Positions 7,574 through 14,980 of a DNA stretch of 45,268 bases are shown piece by piece. The stretch's first letter is position 1, and the number at the start of each line of letters is the position of its first letter. Under the pieces are notes generated by a model. The model worked only from the letters and a program-made list of their open reading frames with translations, searched no databases and was not told where the DNA came from. The stretch is from Geobacteraceae bacterium (GTDB lineage Bacteria > Desulfobacterota > Desulfuromonadia > Geobacterales > DSM-12255): assembly GCA_013377075.1 (NCBI GenBank), contig JACABD010000022.1:8678-53945 (forward strand), given 5' to 3'. The position numbers were made by a program, and so were the translations under genes.

Positions 7574-9505
7574 ATGCCAGAAAAACGAATTGGTGAAATT
7601 CTTGTTGAAAACAGTAGGTTGACGCAGGAACAGTTTGCCACGGCTCTTGAAGTCCAGCAACAGACACCAAACATTCCTATCGGACAGATAATTTGCCAGC
7701 TCGGTTATTTGTCAGCAGAAGATATGAGTCTTGCCCTCGATATAAGCAAAAAGCGGCTCAACCTTGGGGATATTCTCGTTAAACAGAATCTGATTGATCA
7801 GGAAAAGCTGGAGAACGCCATAAATCTCAGCAAGAAGGATAATATTTCACTCGGCAGTGCTCTGGTAAAACAGCACATTATCAAGGAAGAGCAGTTGGCA
7901 CGGGCCATCTCCTCCCAGTACGACCTCCCCTATGTATCTCTTGACAAGTACATTCTGCCTGAAGAGCTGGGCAAATACTTCAGCGCCAGTTATGCCATGA
8001 AGCACCGGATTGTAGCCATTCAGAAGTGCCCTTGCAGCGTCACTGTTGCCATGGCATTTCCCCTTAGTCCCCACGTTCTGCACGAACTGGAAGAACTGAT
8101 CCATCTCACCATCAAACCGGTTATCGCCAGGGAGAGTGATATTTTCATGGCGCTGGAAAATATCTATGGTGTGCAGCGCAAGGCGCCAACCGCATCACAG
8201 GTTGATCCTGTTCAACTCGACATCATGGAGGATTTTTCTTCCGAAGAGCTCCGCTCCAAATACGTCCTCGACCACAACGTTGACTATATTGCAAAAAGGC
8301 TGATTTCTGTTGGCGTTCAGATTAATGCCAGTGATATCCATCTGGAGTTCACTGAATCCGGAGCCGATGTCCGCTTCAGGATCGACGGCGTCTTGCAGTC
8401 TATCGACATGGGAGGGGATTACCGGCTCATCATGACCCATGGCCGACCGCTGATCTCCAAAATAAAAATTCTCTGTGATATGGATATAACCGAAAAAAGA
8501 CGTCCCCAGAACGGCAGTTTCCGCGTCAAGATGACGGCTGGCAACTTCCCTAAGACCGTCGATTTCCGGGTCTCAACCGTCCCTACCAAATACGGTGAAA
8601 ACATGGTCATAAGGATTCTCGACCGCAAGGGACCGATGTCCTTGCAGACCCTGGGATTCAGTAATACAGTCAGTATTGAATTGGACAGACTCCTGGCCAA
8701 ACCGACCGGAATCTTTCTGGTTACCGGGCCGACAGGTTCCGGCAAGTCCTCGACCCTTTACTCCATCCTCGGAAGGCTAAACAGTCCGGGAGTGAAGACC
8801 ATGACGGTCGAAGACCCGATTGAATACACCATGGACGGTATCAGCCAATCGGAAGTCAATACGGCCATTGGCAATACCTTTGCTGAATACCTGCGAGCCT
8901 TCCTTCGCCAGGACCCTGACAACATCATGGTCGGTGAGATCAGGGACGTGGAAACGGCGATGATCTCCATCCGTGCATCCCTGACCGGCCATACTGTTCT
9001 TTCCACCCTGCATACCAATGACTCCACCGGCGTTGTCCCAAGGCTGCTGGACATGGGGGTAGATGCCACCCTGCTATCCTCAACCCTCCACTGTGTTATC
9101 TCTCAGCGGCTTGTCCGGATAAACTGCACCCACTGCCGAGAAGAGTACCAACCGAACGCGGAGATACTGGAAGAGTTCGGAGTTGCTTTGGGCTCCACGA
9201 GTCTATTCATCCACGGCAAGGGGTGCCCTAACTGCAACTGCACAGGTTTCAGCGGGAGGCTACCGATAGTGGAGATGTGGATTCCATCCCGTGAAGAGGC
9301 TCTGCTTATCAACAAACATGCAGAAAACCAGTTATTGCGTGAATCTGCTTTCATCAACGGGAATAATCTGACAATGTTGCAGGATGGCCTCGAAAGAGTG
9401 CTAAAGGGGGAGACGACTCTGGAAGAACTGGTCAGAGTCATCCCCTACGAACAGGTACTGGAGTATCGTCGTAAAATTGACATGGGGTTGGGCAAAAGGC
9501 TGTAA
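7574..9505 (+). CDS. PilB/GspE/MshE-type ATPase with tandem MshEN repeats
   Basis: This 643-residue hexameric-motor type ATPase belongs to the type II secretion / type IV pilus extension family. N-terminally there are two consecutive MshEN-like motif pairs: RIGEILVENSRLT (about 5), IGQIICQLGYLS (about 36), LGDILVKQNLID (about 58) and LGSALVKQHIIK (about 92). These are followed by the VAMAFPL segment. The ATPase part has Walker A GPTGSGKS at 385-392, an Asp box near 415-425 (VEDPIEY), Walker B IMVGEIRD near 453, a His box (GHTVLSTLHTND) and the tetra-cysteine zinc site CTHC...CPNC typical of PilB/GspE. All catalytic motifs look intact. No pilin, PilC or secretin gene accompanies it in the window, so it may serve a machine encoded elsewhere. 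Cyclic di-GMP control is inferred from the MshEN domains and the adjacent HD-GYP gene. Confidence 0.9.
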   Translation: MPEKRIGEILVENSRLTQEQFATALEVQQQTPNIPIGQIICQLGYLSAEDMSLALDISKKRLNLGDILVKQNLIDQEKLENAINLSKKDNISLGSALVKQHIIKEEQLARAISSQYDLPYVSLDKYILPEELGKYFSASYAMKHRIVAIQKCPCSVTVAMAFPLSPHVLHELEELIHLTIKPVIARESDIFMALENIYGVQRKAPTASQVDPVQLDIMEDFSSEELRSKYVLDHNVDYIAKRLISVGVQINASDIHLEFTESGADVRFRIDGVLQSIDMGGDYRLIMTHGRPLISKIKILCDMDITEKRRPQNGSFRVKMTAGNFPKTVDFRVSTVPTKYGENMVIRILDRKGPMSLQTLGFSNTVSIELDRLLAKPTGIFLVTGPTGSGKSSTLYSILGRLNSPGVKTMTVEDPIEYTMDGISQSEVNTAIGNTFAEYLRAFLRQDPDNIMVGEIRDVETAMISIRASLTGHTVLSTLHTNDSTGVVPRLLDMGVDATLLSSTLHCVISQRLVRINCTHCREEYQPNAEILEEFGVALGSTSLFIHGKGCPNCNCTGFSGRLPIVEMWIPSREEALLINKHAENQLLRESAFINGNNLTMLQDGLERVLKGETTLEELVRVIPYEQVLEYRRKIDMGLGKRL

Positions 9506-9525
9506 TTCTCGTTGCATTCCTGGAA

Positions 9526-10395
9526 CTAATCACTGCCAAGCATATACCGGTCAAGTATCCACCGGGCAATGCTCCTGTGTGGCGGAAGGCCGATCAACGG
9601 CTCATCGCGGTTGAACCAGCGGGCATCTTCCAGTTCACTCTCGTCAACAACAATCTCGCCGCTTTCGTAATCAGCTATAAAACCTGCCATAAGCTGGCTC
9701 GGAAAGGGCCAGCACTGGCTCCCGACATACTGAACATTTTTGATGACAATGCCGGTCTCCTCCAGCACCTCCCGTGCAGCGCACTCCTCCAGTGATTCCC
9801 CCATATCGAGAAAACCGGCCACAAGACCGTAACGACCGGGGAACCACTCCTTCTTTCGGGCAAGGAGAAACTGATCGCCACGGCGGACAAGGACGATGGC
9901 GCAGGGGTGGATTGAAGGGAAATGCTCGTAGTTGCAGACAGGGCAGAGCATCCCGAAGTTACCGGGCATTGGTGTCAAAGCGCCGCCGCAGCTGGAACAA
10001 AAACGGCTCTTCTTCTGCCAGTGAATGATCTGCATCGCCATACCGCCGAGAGTGAGGGTGGCGTCATCGAGACGATCTCCTGAGGCGTTGAACGGCTCGG
10101 CGGAAAATGACGGCGGTATCTCAATAGAGCGGCTGATTGCAGCAATCCACAGGGGTTTACCCTGCCAAAGCCCGATCGTCGAGGGTTCACAGCGCTCAGA
10201 CAAAAACTCCGGCATTGGGCCGAATGGCATCTGTAGCTGTTCCGTAACCAGCATAGAGTTCCCTTGCAGGATAAGCCAGAATCCATCCCCGTCAAGCCCT
10301 GCGCTCTGCGGGCTGCCAGGGAGAATCGCCACAAAACCGCTCTGCACGGCGGCTCGATTAAAGGGAAGATCTGCTGTCAATGGATAACGCATCAT
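9526..10395 (-). CDS. nudC: NADH pyrophosphatase / NAD-RNA decapping hydrolase NudC
   Basis: This is a Nudix hydrolase of 289 residues that cleaves NADH to NMNH and AMP; bacterial NudC also removes NAD caps from RNA. A zinc ribbon CSSC...CPVC precedes a complete Nudix box (GFLDMGE-x7-REVLEETGI), followed by the NudC signature SQ-x-WPFP, here SQCWPFPSQLM with Cys in place of the usual Pro. The start is set at the ATG at 10395 (a second ATG is at 10392) because AGGAG lies just upstream on the minus strand. A longer in-frame start at 10440 would place the N-terminus inside a strong hairpin and is unlikely. It is convergent with the ATPase gene, 20 bp away, and lies downstream of a TPR gene on the same strand. 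Confidence 0.92.
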   Translation of the reverse strand: MMRYPLTADLPFNRAAVQSGFVAILPGSPQSAGLDGDGFWLILQGNSMLVTEQLQMPFGPMPEFLSERCEPSTIGLWQGKPLWIAAISRSIEIPPSFSAEPFNASGDRLDDATLTLGGMAMQIIHWQKKSRFCSSCGGALTPMPGNFGMLCPVCNYEHFPSIHPCAIVLVRRGDQFLLARKKEWFPGRYGLVAGFLDMGESLEECAAREVLEETGIVIKNVQYVGSQCWPFPSQLMAGFIADYESGEIVVDESELEDARWFNRDEPLIGLPPHRSIARWILDRYMLGSD

Positions 10396-10407
10396 GCAAC
10401 TCCTGAA

Positions 10408-10441
10408 TTTGAAAGGGCGCCCCAAAGGACGCCCTTTCAAA
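10408..10441. terminator. Strong hairpin between the TPR gene and nudC
   Basis: Perfect 12-bp arms TTTGAAAGGGCG (10408-10419) and CGCCCTTTCAAA (10430-10441). On the minus strand it follows the TPR gene but ends directly at the nudC ribosome binding site and lacks a U-run. On the plus strand a T7 run follows nearby. It may end the TPR transcript, block antisense transcription, or stabilise the nudC 5' end. Confidence 0.5.
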
Positions 10442-10463
10442 TCATATTTTTTTCAATACTCAA

Positions 10464-11270
10464 CTACTTCCCCTTCTTCCCCTCAAGCTCCTCTTTCAGC
10501 CCTTCAATAACCGCCTTGACCTCATCGATCATTTCCTGTGCCTGGGGAGATTTTTCGTATTTGAGATATAGTTTGAGATATTTCACCGCTTCGGTGAGAT
10601 GCTCCCTGTCCATATGCAGGCTGCCGAGAGTCAGATAGGCAAGGGTAAACTCGGGGTCAAGTTTGATAGCTTCAAGGCATTCACGTTCGGCATCATCATG
10701 TTCGCCAAGATCGTAGAACAGCTCGCCCAGATTGAAGTGGGCTGCCGCATCATAGGGATCGACTGCTATCCCGCGGTTGAAAGCTTCAATGGCCTTGTCA
10801 CGGTTGCCGAGACCATACCAGGCATCGCCAAGGGCGTTATAGGCAAAGACATTGTCAGAGTCGAGCTCCAGGGCCTTTTCATAGGCTTTTATGGCATCCT
10901 CGACCCGTTCCATGCTGTTTTGAACAAGACCGATATTGACATAACCGTCGGCATCTTTCGGATTGATCTTGACAATCTTTTCGTAAGTATTGAGCGCTTC
11001 CTTGTGCTTCCCCTGCTCAAAATAGATGTCTCCAAGCGAAGTAAGAGCCTCTGTATCCTCTGGAGCCAGTTTCAGTCCGGCTTCATAGGCGGCTATTGCC
11101 TCGTCCGTTTTCTCCAGTCCCTCTAACGCCTCACCAAGAAAGAAATGTCCCTCCGGATCTTTCGGCTCCAGTTCTATGCATTTTCTCGCTCCATCACAGG
11201 CCTTTTTGAAATCTCCTGACTCTATTGCTGCAATGACACTCTCAATTGTCTCTTCAAATATTGCGCTCAT
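10464..11270 (-). CDS. Tetratricopeptide-repeat protein
   Basis: This 268-residue soluble protein is made almost entirely of TPR units, about seven in tandem. They show the usual W/L-x-x-LG-x-x-Y and A-x-x-x-Y-x-x-A-L-x-x-x-P pattern, for example AYNALGDAWYGLGNRDKAIEAFNRGIAVDP. The C-terminal tail is Lys/Glu-rich and probably charged coil. There is no signal peptide or membrane segment, so it should act in the cytosol as a protein-interaction scaffold; the partner is unknown. The start is well supported by AAGGAGGATAT immediately before ATG. A moderate promoter lies about 35 bp upstream. Confidence 0.85.
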   Translation of the reverse strand: MSAIFEETIESVIAAIESGDFKKACDGARKCIELEPKDPEGHFFLGEALEGLEKTDEAIAAYEAGLKLAPEDTEALTSLGDIYFEQGKHKEALNTYEKIVKINPKDADGYVNIGLVQNSMERVEDAIKAYEKALELDSDNVFAYNALGDAWYGLGNRDKAIEAFNRGIAVDPYDAAAHFNLGELFYDLGEHDDAERECLEAIKLDPEFTLAYLTLGSLHMDREHLTEAVKYLKLYLKYEKSPQAQEMIDEVKAVIEGLKEELEGKKGK

Positions 11271-11302
11271 ATATCCTCCTTCATCGAATGTTATCGCCTT
11301 AT

Positions 11303-11330
11303 ATCATAGGAAAACTTAATTAGCACGCAA
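11303..11330 (-). promoter_or_regulatory. Possible promoter of the minus-strand TPR gene
   Basis: Minus strand: TTGCGT (11325-11330), 16-bp spacer, TATGAT (11303-11308; 5 of 6). The -35 match is poor. Confidence 0.35.
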
Positions 11331-11415
11331 ATTCAAATCAATCTAGTGCAAAAACTGACAGCTACCATCTAGCCCTGCCAGCCGGGCACTCAGGGACTAA
11401 GAATATTGAACTGGC

Positions 11416-11444
11416 TTGATAATTCGCAAGTTTTGAAATAGTAT
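11416..11444 (+). promoter_or_regulatory. Predicted sigma-70 promoter of the Lys/Ala-rich protein gene
   Basis: TTGATA (11416-11421), 17-bp spacer, TAGTAT (11439-11444). The same two hexamers with the same spacing occur upstream of rlmN. Confidence 0.5.
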
Positions 11445-11477
11445 CTGGCAACAAATATTTCAACGGAGGAATAATAA

Positions 11478-11888
11478 ATGAAGAAAATTTCTACCATTAT
11501 CGCCGCACTTTTTGTCGCAGCATCTCTTTCAACCGTAGCTATTGCAGCGGATCCACTGCAAAAAGCCGACGATGCCCTTACCAAAGCGGCAACCGCAACT
11601 GACAAAGCTGTAAAAAAAGAGGCTGACCTGAAAGACAAGGCTGCCAAGAAAGACGCTGATCTGAAGGAAAAAGCCGCCAAGAAAGAAGCTGCGGCTAAAG
11701 AAAAGGCCGAGAAGAAAGCTGCTGCAGCAAAAGAAAAAGCAGAGAAAAAAGAAGAGGCTGCCAAAGCAAAGAAGCAAAAGGCTGATGAAAAGCTGGCCGC
11801 AAGCAAAGAGAAAAAAGATGCCACTGTAAAAGGGGCAAAGAACCTCAACGACGCAGTCAAGAAAGACGTTCAGGACATGAAGAAATAA
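11478..11888 (+). CDS. Exported Lys/Ala/Glu-rich helical repeat protein
   Basis: This 136-residue protein starts with a clear Sec signal peptide (MKKISTIIAALFVAASLSTVAIAA, cleavage likely after AIAA or nearby). The mature part is low-complexity, built of repeated K-x-A-D-L-K-[DE]-K-A-A-K-K and A-K-E-K-A-E-K-K-A units. It has no Cys, Trp or Tyr after the signal. It should be one long, highly charged helix or coiled coil in the periplasm. Similar composition is known from histone-H1-like and TolA-like linkers, but no homologous domain is recognised and no function is claimed. GGAGGA lies 8 nt before ATG, and an intrinsic terminator follows, so it is a single-gene unit, probably well expressed. 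Confidence 0.85.
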   Translation: MKKISTIIAALFVAASLSTVAIAADPLQKADDALTKAATATDKAVKKEADLKDKAAKKDADLKEKAAKKEAAAKEKAEKKAAAAKEKAEKKEEAAKAKKQKADEKLAASKEKKDATVKGAKNLNDAVKKDVQDMKK

Positions 11889-11918
11889 TCCTTTCAACCT
11901 CTACGAAAAACAGATTAG

Positions 11919-11950
11919 AAAAGGCGGCCTTAAAAGTCGCCTTTTTTTTA
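11919..11950 (+). terminator. Intrinsic terminator of the Lys/Ala-rich protein gene
   Basis: Arms AAAAGGCG (11919-11926) and CGCCTTTT (11938-11945) with an 11-nt loop, followed by further T residues to 11949. Confidence 0.9.
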
Positions 11951-12062
11951 TTACAAACTTGAACAGAAATTGCTCCAATGAGCATATTTGCAATCTTATT
12001 CTATACAGTATGGGGGAAAATCATTTATACTCCTTAAAAATTTCAGCATTTCGGGACAATTC

Positions 12063-14411
12063 ATGCCACAGCGAATCGAATCTCTCGGACTTCGTACCCT
12101 CGAAGACATAAGCGCACTGATTCTTCACTCCCACGACCTACAGGAGACGCTCGACAACATCGTCAATGTCGTCTCAAGACGGATGGCATCCGATGTCTGC
12201 TCCATCTATCTGCTTGATGATGACGGCGAAACGCTGCGCCTCCATGCCACCAAGGGTCTGTCCCTATCGTCGGTCGGCAAGATCACCATGAACATTTCCG
12301 AAGGACTCACCGGTCTTGTCGTTGAGCAGCGCAGCGTTGTAAGCCTTGAAAATGCCCATGAACACCCGCGTTACAAGTACTTTGCCGAAACAAAGGAAGA
12401 GCGCTACCACTCCTTTCTCGGCATTCCGATGTTAGAGCGCAAGAGTCCGGTCGGTGTCATTGTTGTCCAGCACCGCGAACCACGTGCCTATACCGAAACC
12501 GAGATCAGCACCCTTTCAACAATCGCCTACCAGATTTCAAGCATCGTCACGAATGCAAAGCTCCTCGACTCAATCCGCAAAAAAGATGAAGAAAGGATCA
12601 TTCTTGAAAATGAGCTGAAGAAGATTCACACCAAACGGATTCCAGGAGATGATCTGCCACCTGGCACAAGAGGGGCGGTTCCCGGTGTAAGGCGCGGAAC
12701 CGGCGTTTCACCCGGATTTGCAGTCGGCAGTATCTACATCCTCACCAGGCGCAACCAGCTTCTTTCAGCAATGATGGAGAGCACCCGATCGCCAGAGGAA
12801 GAGCACCACAGGCTGACTTTGGCAATTGAAAAAGCCCGCATTCAGACGCTCTACATGGAGAAGCGTGTGGCAGAAAGGCTTTCAGACGAGGATGCCTCAA
12901 TATTCCACACCCATCTGATGATCCTGGAGGATCGGGGTTTTATCGCCAAGATCGAGGAGTTAATCAATCAGAATTACGGGGCAGCAAGGGCTGTTCATGA
13001 TGTCGTCAAATTCTACATGGACGCCTTTGAGCGGATGGAAGATCCCTACCTGCGCAGCCGCTCCGCCGACATGGAAGATATCGGCCGCAGAATCATCGAC
13101 TCTCTCGATGGCAGGAGTACGGAGCAACCTACTTTCAACGAGAAGAGGATCCTGGTCGCCACCGAGATCCTCCCTTCCGACCTTGCAACTCTTGAGGTTG
13201 AAAACATTCTTGGCATAATCACCGAAAAAGGTGACCTCAACTCCCATGCTGCAATTATTGCCAGATCACTCGGTATCCCTGCGGTTGTTGGCATTGAGGG
13301 ATTTGCCCAGGATCTGGCCATGTCTGACGTGCTGATAATAGACGGCAATAGCGGCCACATTTACATAAACCCTGATAACCACGTCAAAAAAGAGTACGAG
13401 CGGCTTGAGAGCGACTTCGGAATAAAAAGGCGTGAACTCGACACTCTGCGTGACACACCGGCTGTCACCAAAGACGGTGTGCGCATCTATCTCAAGGCAA
13501 ACATCGGCCTGATAAGCGATATCCGCATTGCCGTTGCCAGCGGCGCCGAAGGGGTTGGACTCTACCGCACCGAATTCCCTTTCATGGCAAGAAAGCAGTT
13601 CCCGGACAGAAACGAGCAGGCAGCCATCTACTCGAAGATTCTTGAAGGCTTCGAAGGTAAACAGATTACCGTCCGGACCCTCGACATTGGCGGTGACAAG
13701 GGGCTTCCGTATTTTGAACACCCCCAGGAAGTAAATCCGTTCATGGGTTGGCGTGGCATCAGGATTTCCCTTGAGCAGCAGGGAATCTTCCGCGAGCAGC
13801 TTGCTGCGATCATGATGGCTTCTGTGAATTGCGATGCAAGGATAATGCTGCCGATGATCACCGGGGTTGAGGAGATAGTTCTGGCAAGGGAGATTTTTGA
13901 CGCGACTGCCGCAGAACTGCGTGGATCAGGAATACCTTTCAATGGGAACATTCCGCTCGGCATCATGATCGAAACACCGGCCGCAGTTCAGACTGCCGCC
14001 ATTCTCGCAAAAAAGGCCGACTTCTTCAGTATCGGTACCAATGACCTGATTCAGTATACACTTGCAGCTGACAGAAATAACGCTAAGGTTAAGAGCTACT
14101 ACACCCCTTACCATCCGGCGCTGCTTCACTCGATAAAAGCGGTAGCTGAAGCTGCTATCGAAGCGGGTATACCTGTATCACTCTGCGGCGAAATGGCTGC
14201 CGACCCCCTCAATGTCCTTTTGCTTGCAGGCCTGGGAATCACCGACTTAAGCATGTCCTCGCCGTCCATCCCCAAAGTAAAACAAGCGATCCTCGGTACC
14301 ACTCTCAAAACAGCAAAAAAGGTAGCAGAAGAAGCATTACAGCTTGAAAGCTGCAAAGAGATAGCCGCTTACCTGAAAGAGGCAAGCCTGGAGCTCGGCA
14401 TCATAATTTAA
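12063..14411 (+). CDS. ptsP: GAF-domain phosphoenolpyruvate-protein phosphotransferase (PtsP type)
   Basis: This enzyme I paralogue has 782 residues if started at the ATG at 12063. It transfers phosphate from phosphoenolpyruvate to an HPr-type protein in nitrogen-PTS signalling. Domains in order: GAF (about 1-165, FLGIPMLER...GVIVVQHREP); N-terminal PEP-utiliser domain (GVSPGFAVG near 215); the phospho-His loop KGDLNSHAAIIARSLGIPAVVG with H395; and the C-terminal TIM barrel with GLYRTEFPFM, TLDIGGDK, IMIETPAA, SIGTNDLIQY and catalytic C708 in SLCGEMAAD. The motif set is complete. A TTG start at 11988 would add 25 residues without a family match, so it is rejected. No HPr or EIIA gene is seen nearby. 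Confidence 0.92.
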   Translation: MPQRIESLGLRTLEDISALILHSHDLQETLDNIVNVVSRRMASDVCSIYLLDDDGETLRLHATKGLSLSSVGKITMNISEGLTGLVVEQRSVVSLENAHEHPRYKYFAETKEERYHSFLGIPMLERKSPVGVIVVQHREPRAYTETEISTLSTIAYQISSIVTNAKLLDSIRKKDEERIILENELKKIHTKRIPGDDLPPGTRGAVPGVRRGTGVSPGFAVGSIYILTRRNQLLSAMMESTRSPEEEHHRLTLAIEKARIQTLYMEKRVAERLSDEDASIFHTHLMILEDRGFIAKIEELINQNYGAARAVHDVVKFYMDAFERMEDPYLRSRSADMEDIGRRIIDSLDGRSTEQPTFNEKRILVATEILPSDLATLEVENILGIITEKGDLNSHAAIIARSLGIPAVVGIEGFAQDLAMSDVLIIDGNSGHIYINPDNHVKKEYERLESDFGIKRRELDTLRDTPAVTKDGVRIYLKANIGLISDIRIAVASGAEGVGLYRTEFPFMARKQFPDRNEQAAIYSKILEGFEGKQITVRTLDIGGDKGLPYFEHPQEVNPFMGWRGIRISLEQQGIFREQLAAIMMASVNCDARIMLPMITGVEEIVLAREIFDATAAELRGSGIPFNGNIPLGIMIETPAAVQTAAILAKKADFFSIGTNDLIQYTLAADRNNAKVKSYYTPYHPALLHSIKAVAEAAIEAGIPVSLCGEMAADPLNVLLLAGLGITDLSMSSPSIPKVKQAILGTTLKTAKKVAEEALQLESCKEIAAYLKEASLELGIII

Positions 14412-14504
14412 CAATGGCTAACATGACCTTAATTTTTTCTGGAGAAATTCGAGTCACTGTCGTATAACACGGCTTGGAACAGAACCCAGATCGGAGTACT
14501 GACA

Positions 14505-14783
14505 ATGAAACTCGGCATATACACTCTGCTGCTATCAATCCTGATGATATCAAGCGTTCAGGCAAAGATATTCAAAGCCTACAACGGCGATATCGACTTC
14601 AACCATTCAAAGCACATGGGCCTCTACCCATGCACCGAGTGCCACGAAGGACCACCCCGCCAGTTCGGCATAGACAAGCAGAAGGCCCACAAACTCTGCA
14701 TCGGCTGCCACACCAAAGAGGGTGCAGGTCCGACCCGCCACTGCGGCCAGTGCCACGGCAACGCCGATAACAAAAAGGATTAG
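14505..14783 (+). CDS. Periplasmic triheme c-type cytochrome (c7-like)
   Basis: This 92-residue protein has a signal peptide (MKLGIYTLLLSILMISSVQA) and three heme-c sites, C43-x-x-C-H47, C65-x-x-C-H69 and C80-x-x-C-H84. Additional His residues in DFNHSKH and KAHKLC can serve as distal ligands. Size and three CXXCH motifs place it near the cytochrome c7 group that shuttles electrons through the periplasm in Geobacter relatives. The N-terminal FNHSKHM followed by PCTECHEG also recalls the c(7)-type triheme domain of larger multiheme proteins, so it is not necessarily a PpcA orthologue. CGGAG lies 8 nt before ATG, and a strong terminator follows, so it is a single-gene unit. Confidence 0.9.
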   Translation: MKLGIYTLLLSILMISSVQAKIFKAYNGDIDFNHSKHMGLYPCTECHEGPPRQFGIDKQKAHKLCIGCHTKEGAGPTRHCGQCHGNADNKKD

Positions 14784-14800
14784 CCCGACAAATCATAACA

Positions 14801-14846
14801 AACAAACGCCCTGCCTCAAAAAGGAAGCAGGGCGTTTGTTTATTTC
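14801..14846. terminator. Strong hairpin terminator after the triheme cytochrome gene
   Basis: Perfect 14-bp arms AACAAACGCCCTGC (14801-14814) and GCAGGGCGTTTGTT (14827-14840), 12-nt loop, T-rich tail. Confidence 0.85.
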
Positions 14847-14868
14847 AGTTAAACCCACTGACTTCGAG

Positions 14869-14968
14869 AAATGGACCGGATGCAAGGCGCACCGGAGGAT
14901 TAGGCGCGAGGCATAGCAACGCTACGTTGAGCGCTTAATCCGAGGAGCAACGCCGCAGGCGGCCATTT
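14869..14968. repeat. Structured inverted-repeat element, about 100 bp
   Basis: The outer ends AAATGG (14869-14874) and CCATTT (14963-14968) are inverted. An inner pair GGATTAGGCGC and GCGCTTAATCC matches at 10 of 11 positions, and at the centre CATAGC faces GCTACG around AAC. The whole segment can fold as one long imperfect hairpin between two genes, like a dispersed intergenic palindromic element. Only one copy is in the window. Confidence 0.6.
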
Positions 14969-14980
14969 ATCGGAGCCGTA

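Noticed and set aside
10396-10440. Upstream start for nudC at 10440
   Set aside because: It would translate through the hairpin and adds a sequence not found in the family; AGGAG supports 10395.
11988-12062. TTG start of ptsP at 11988
   Set aside because: The added 25 residues do not look like GAF sequence and have no ribosome site.
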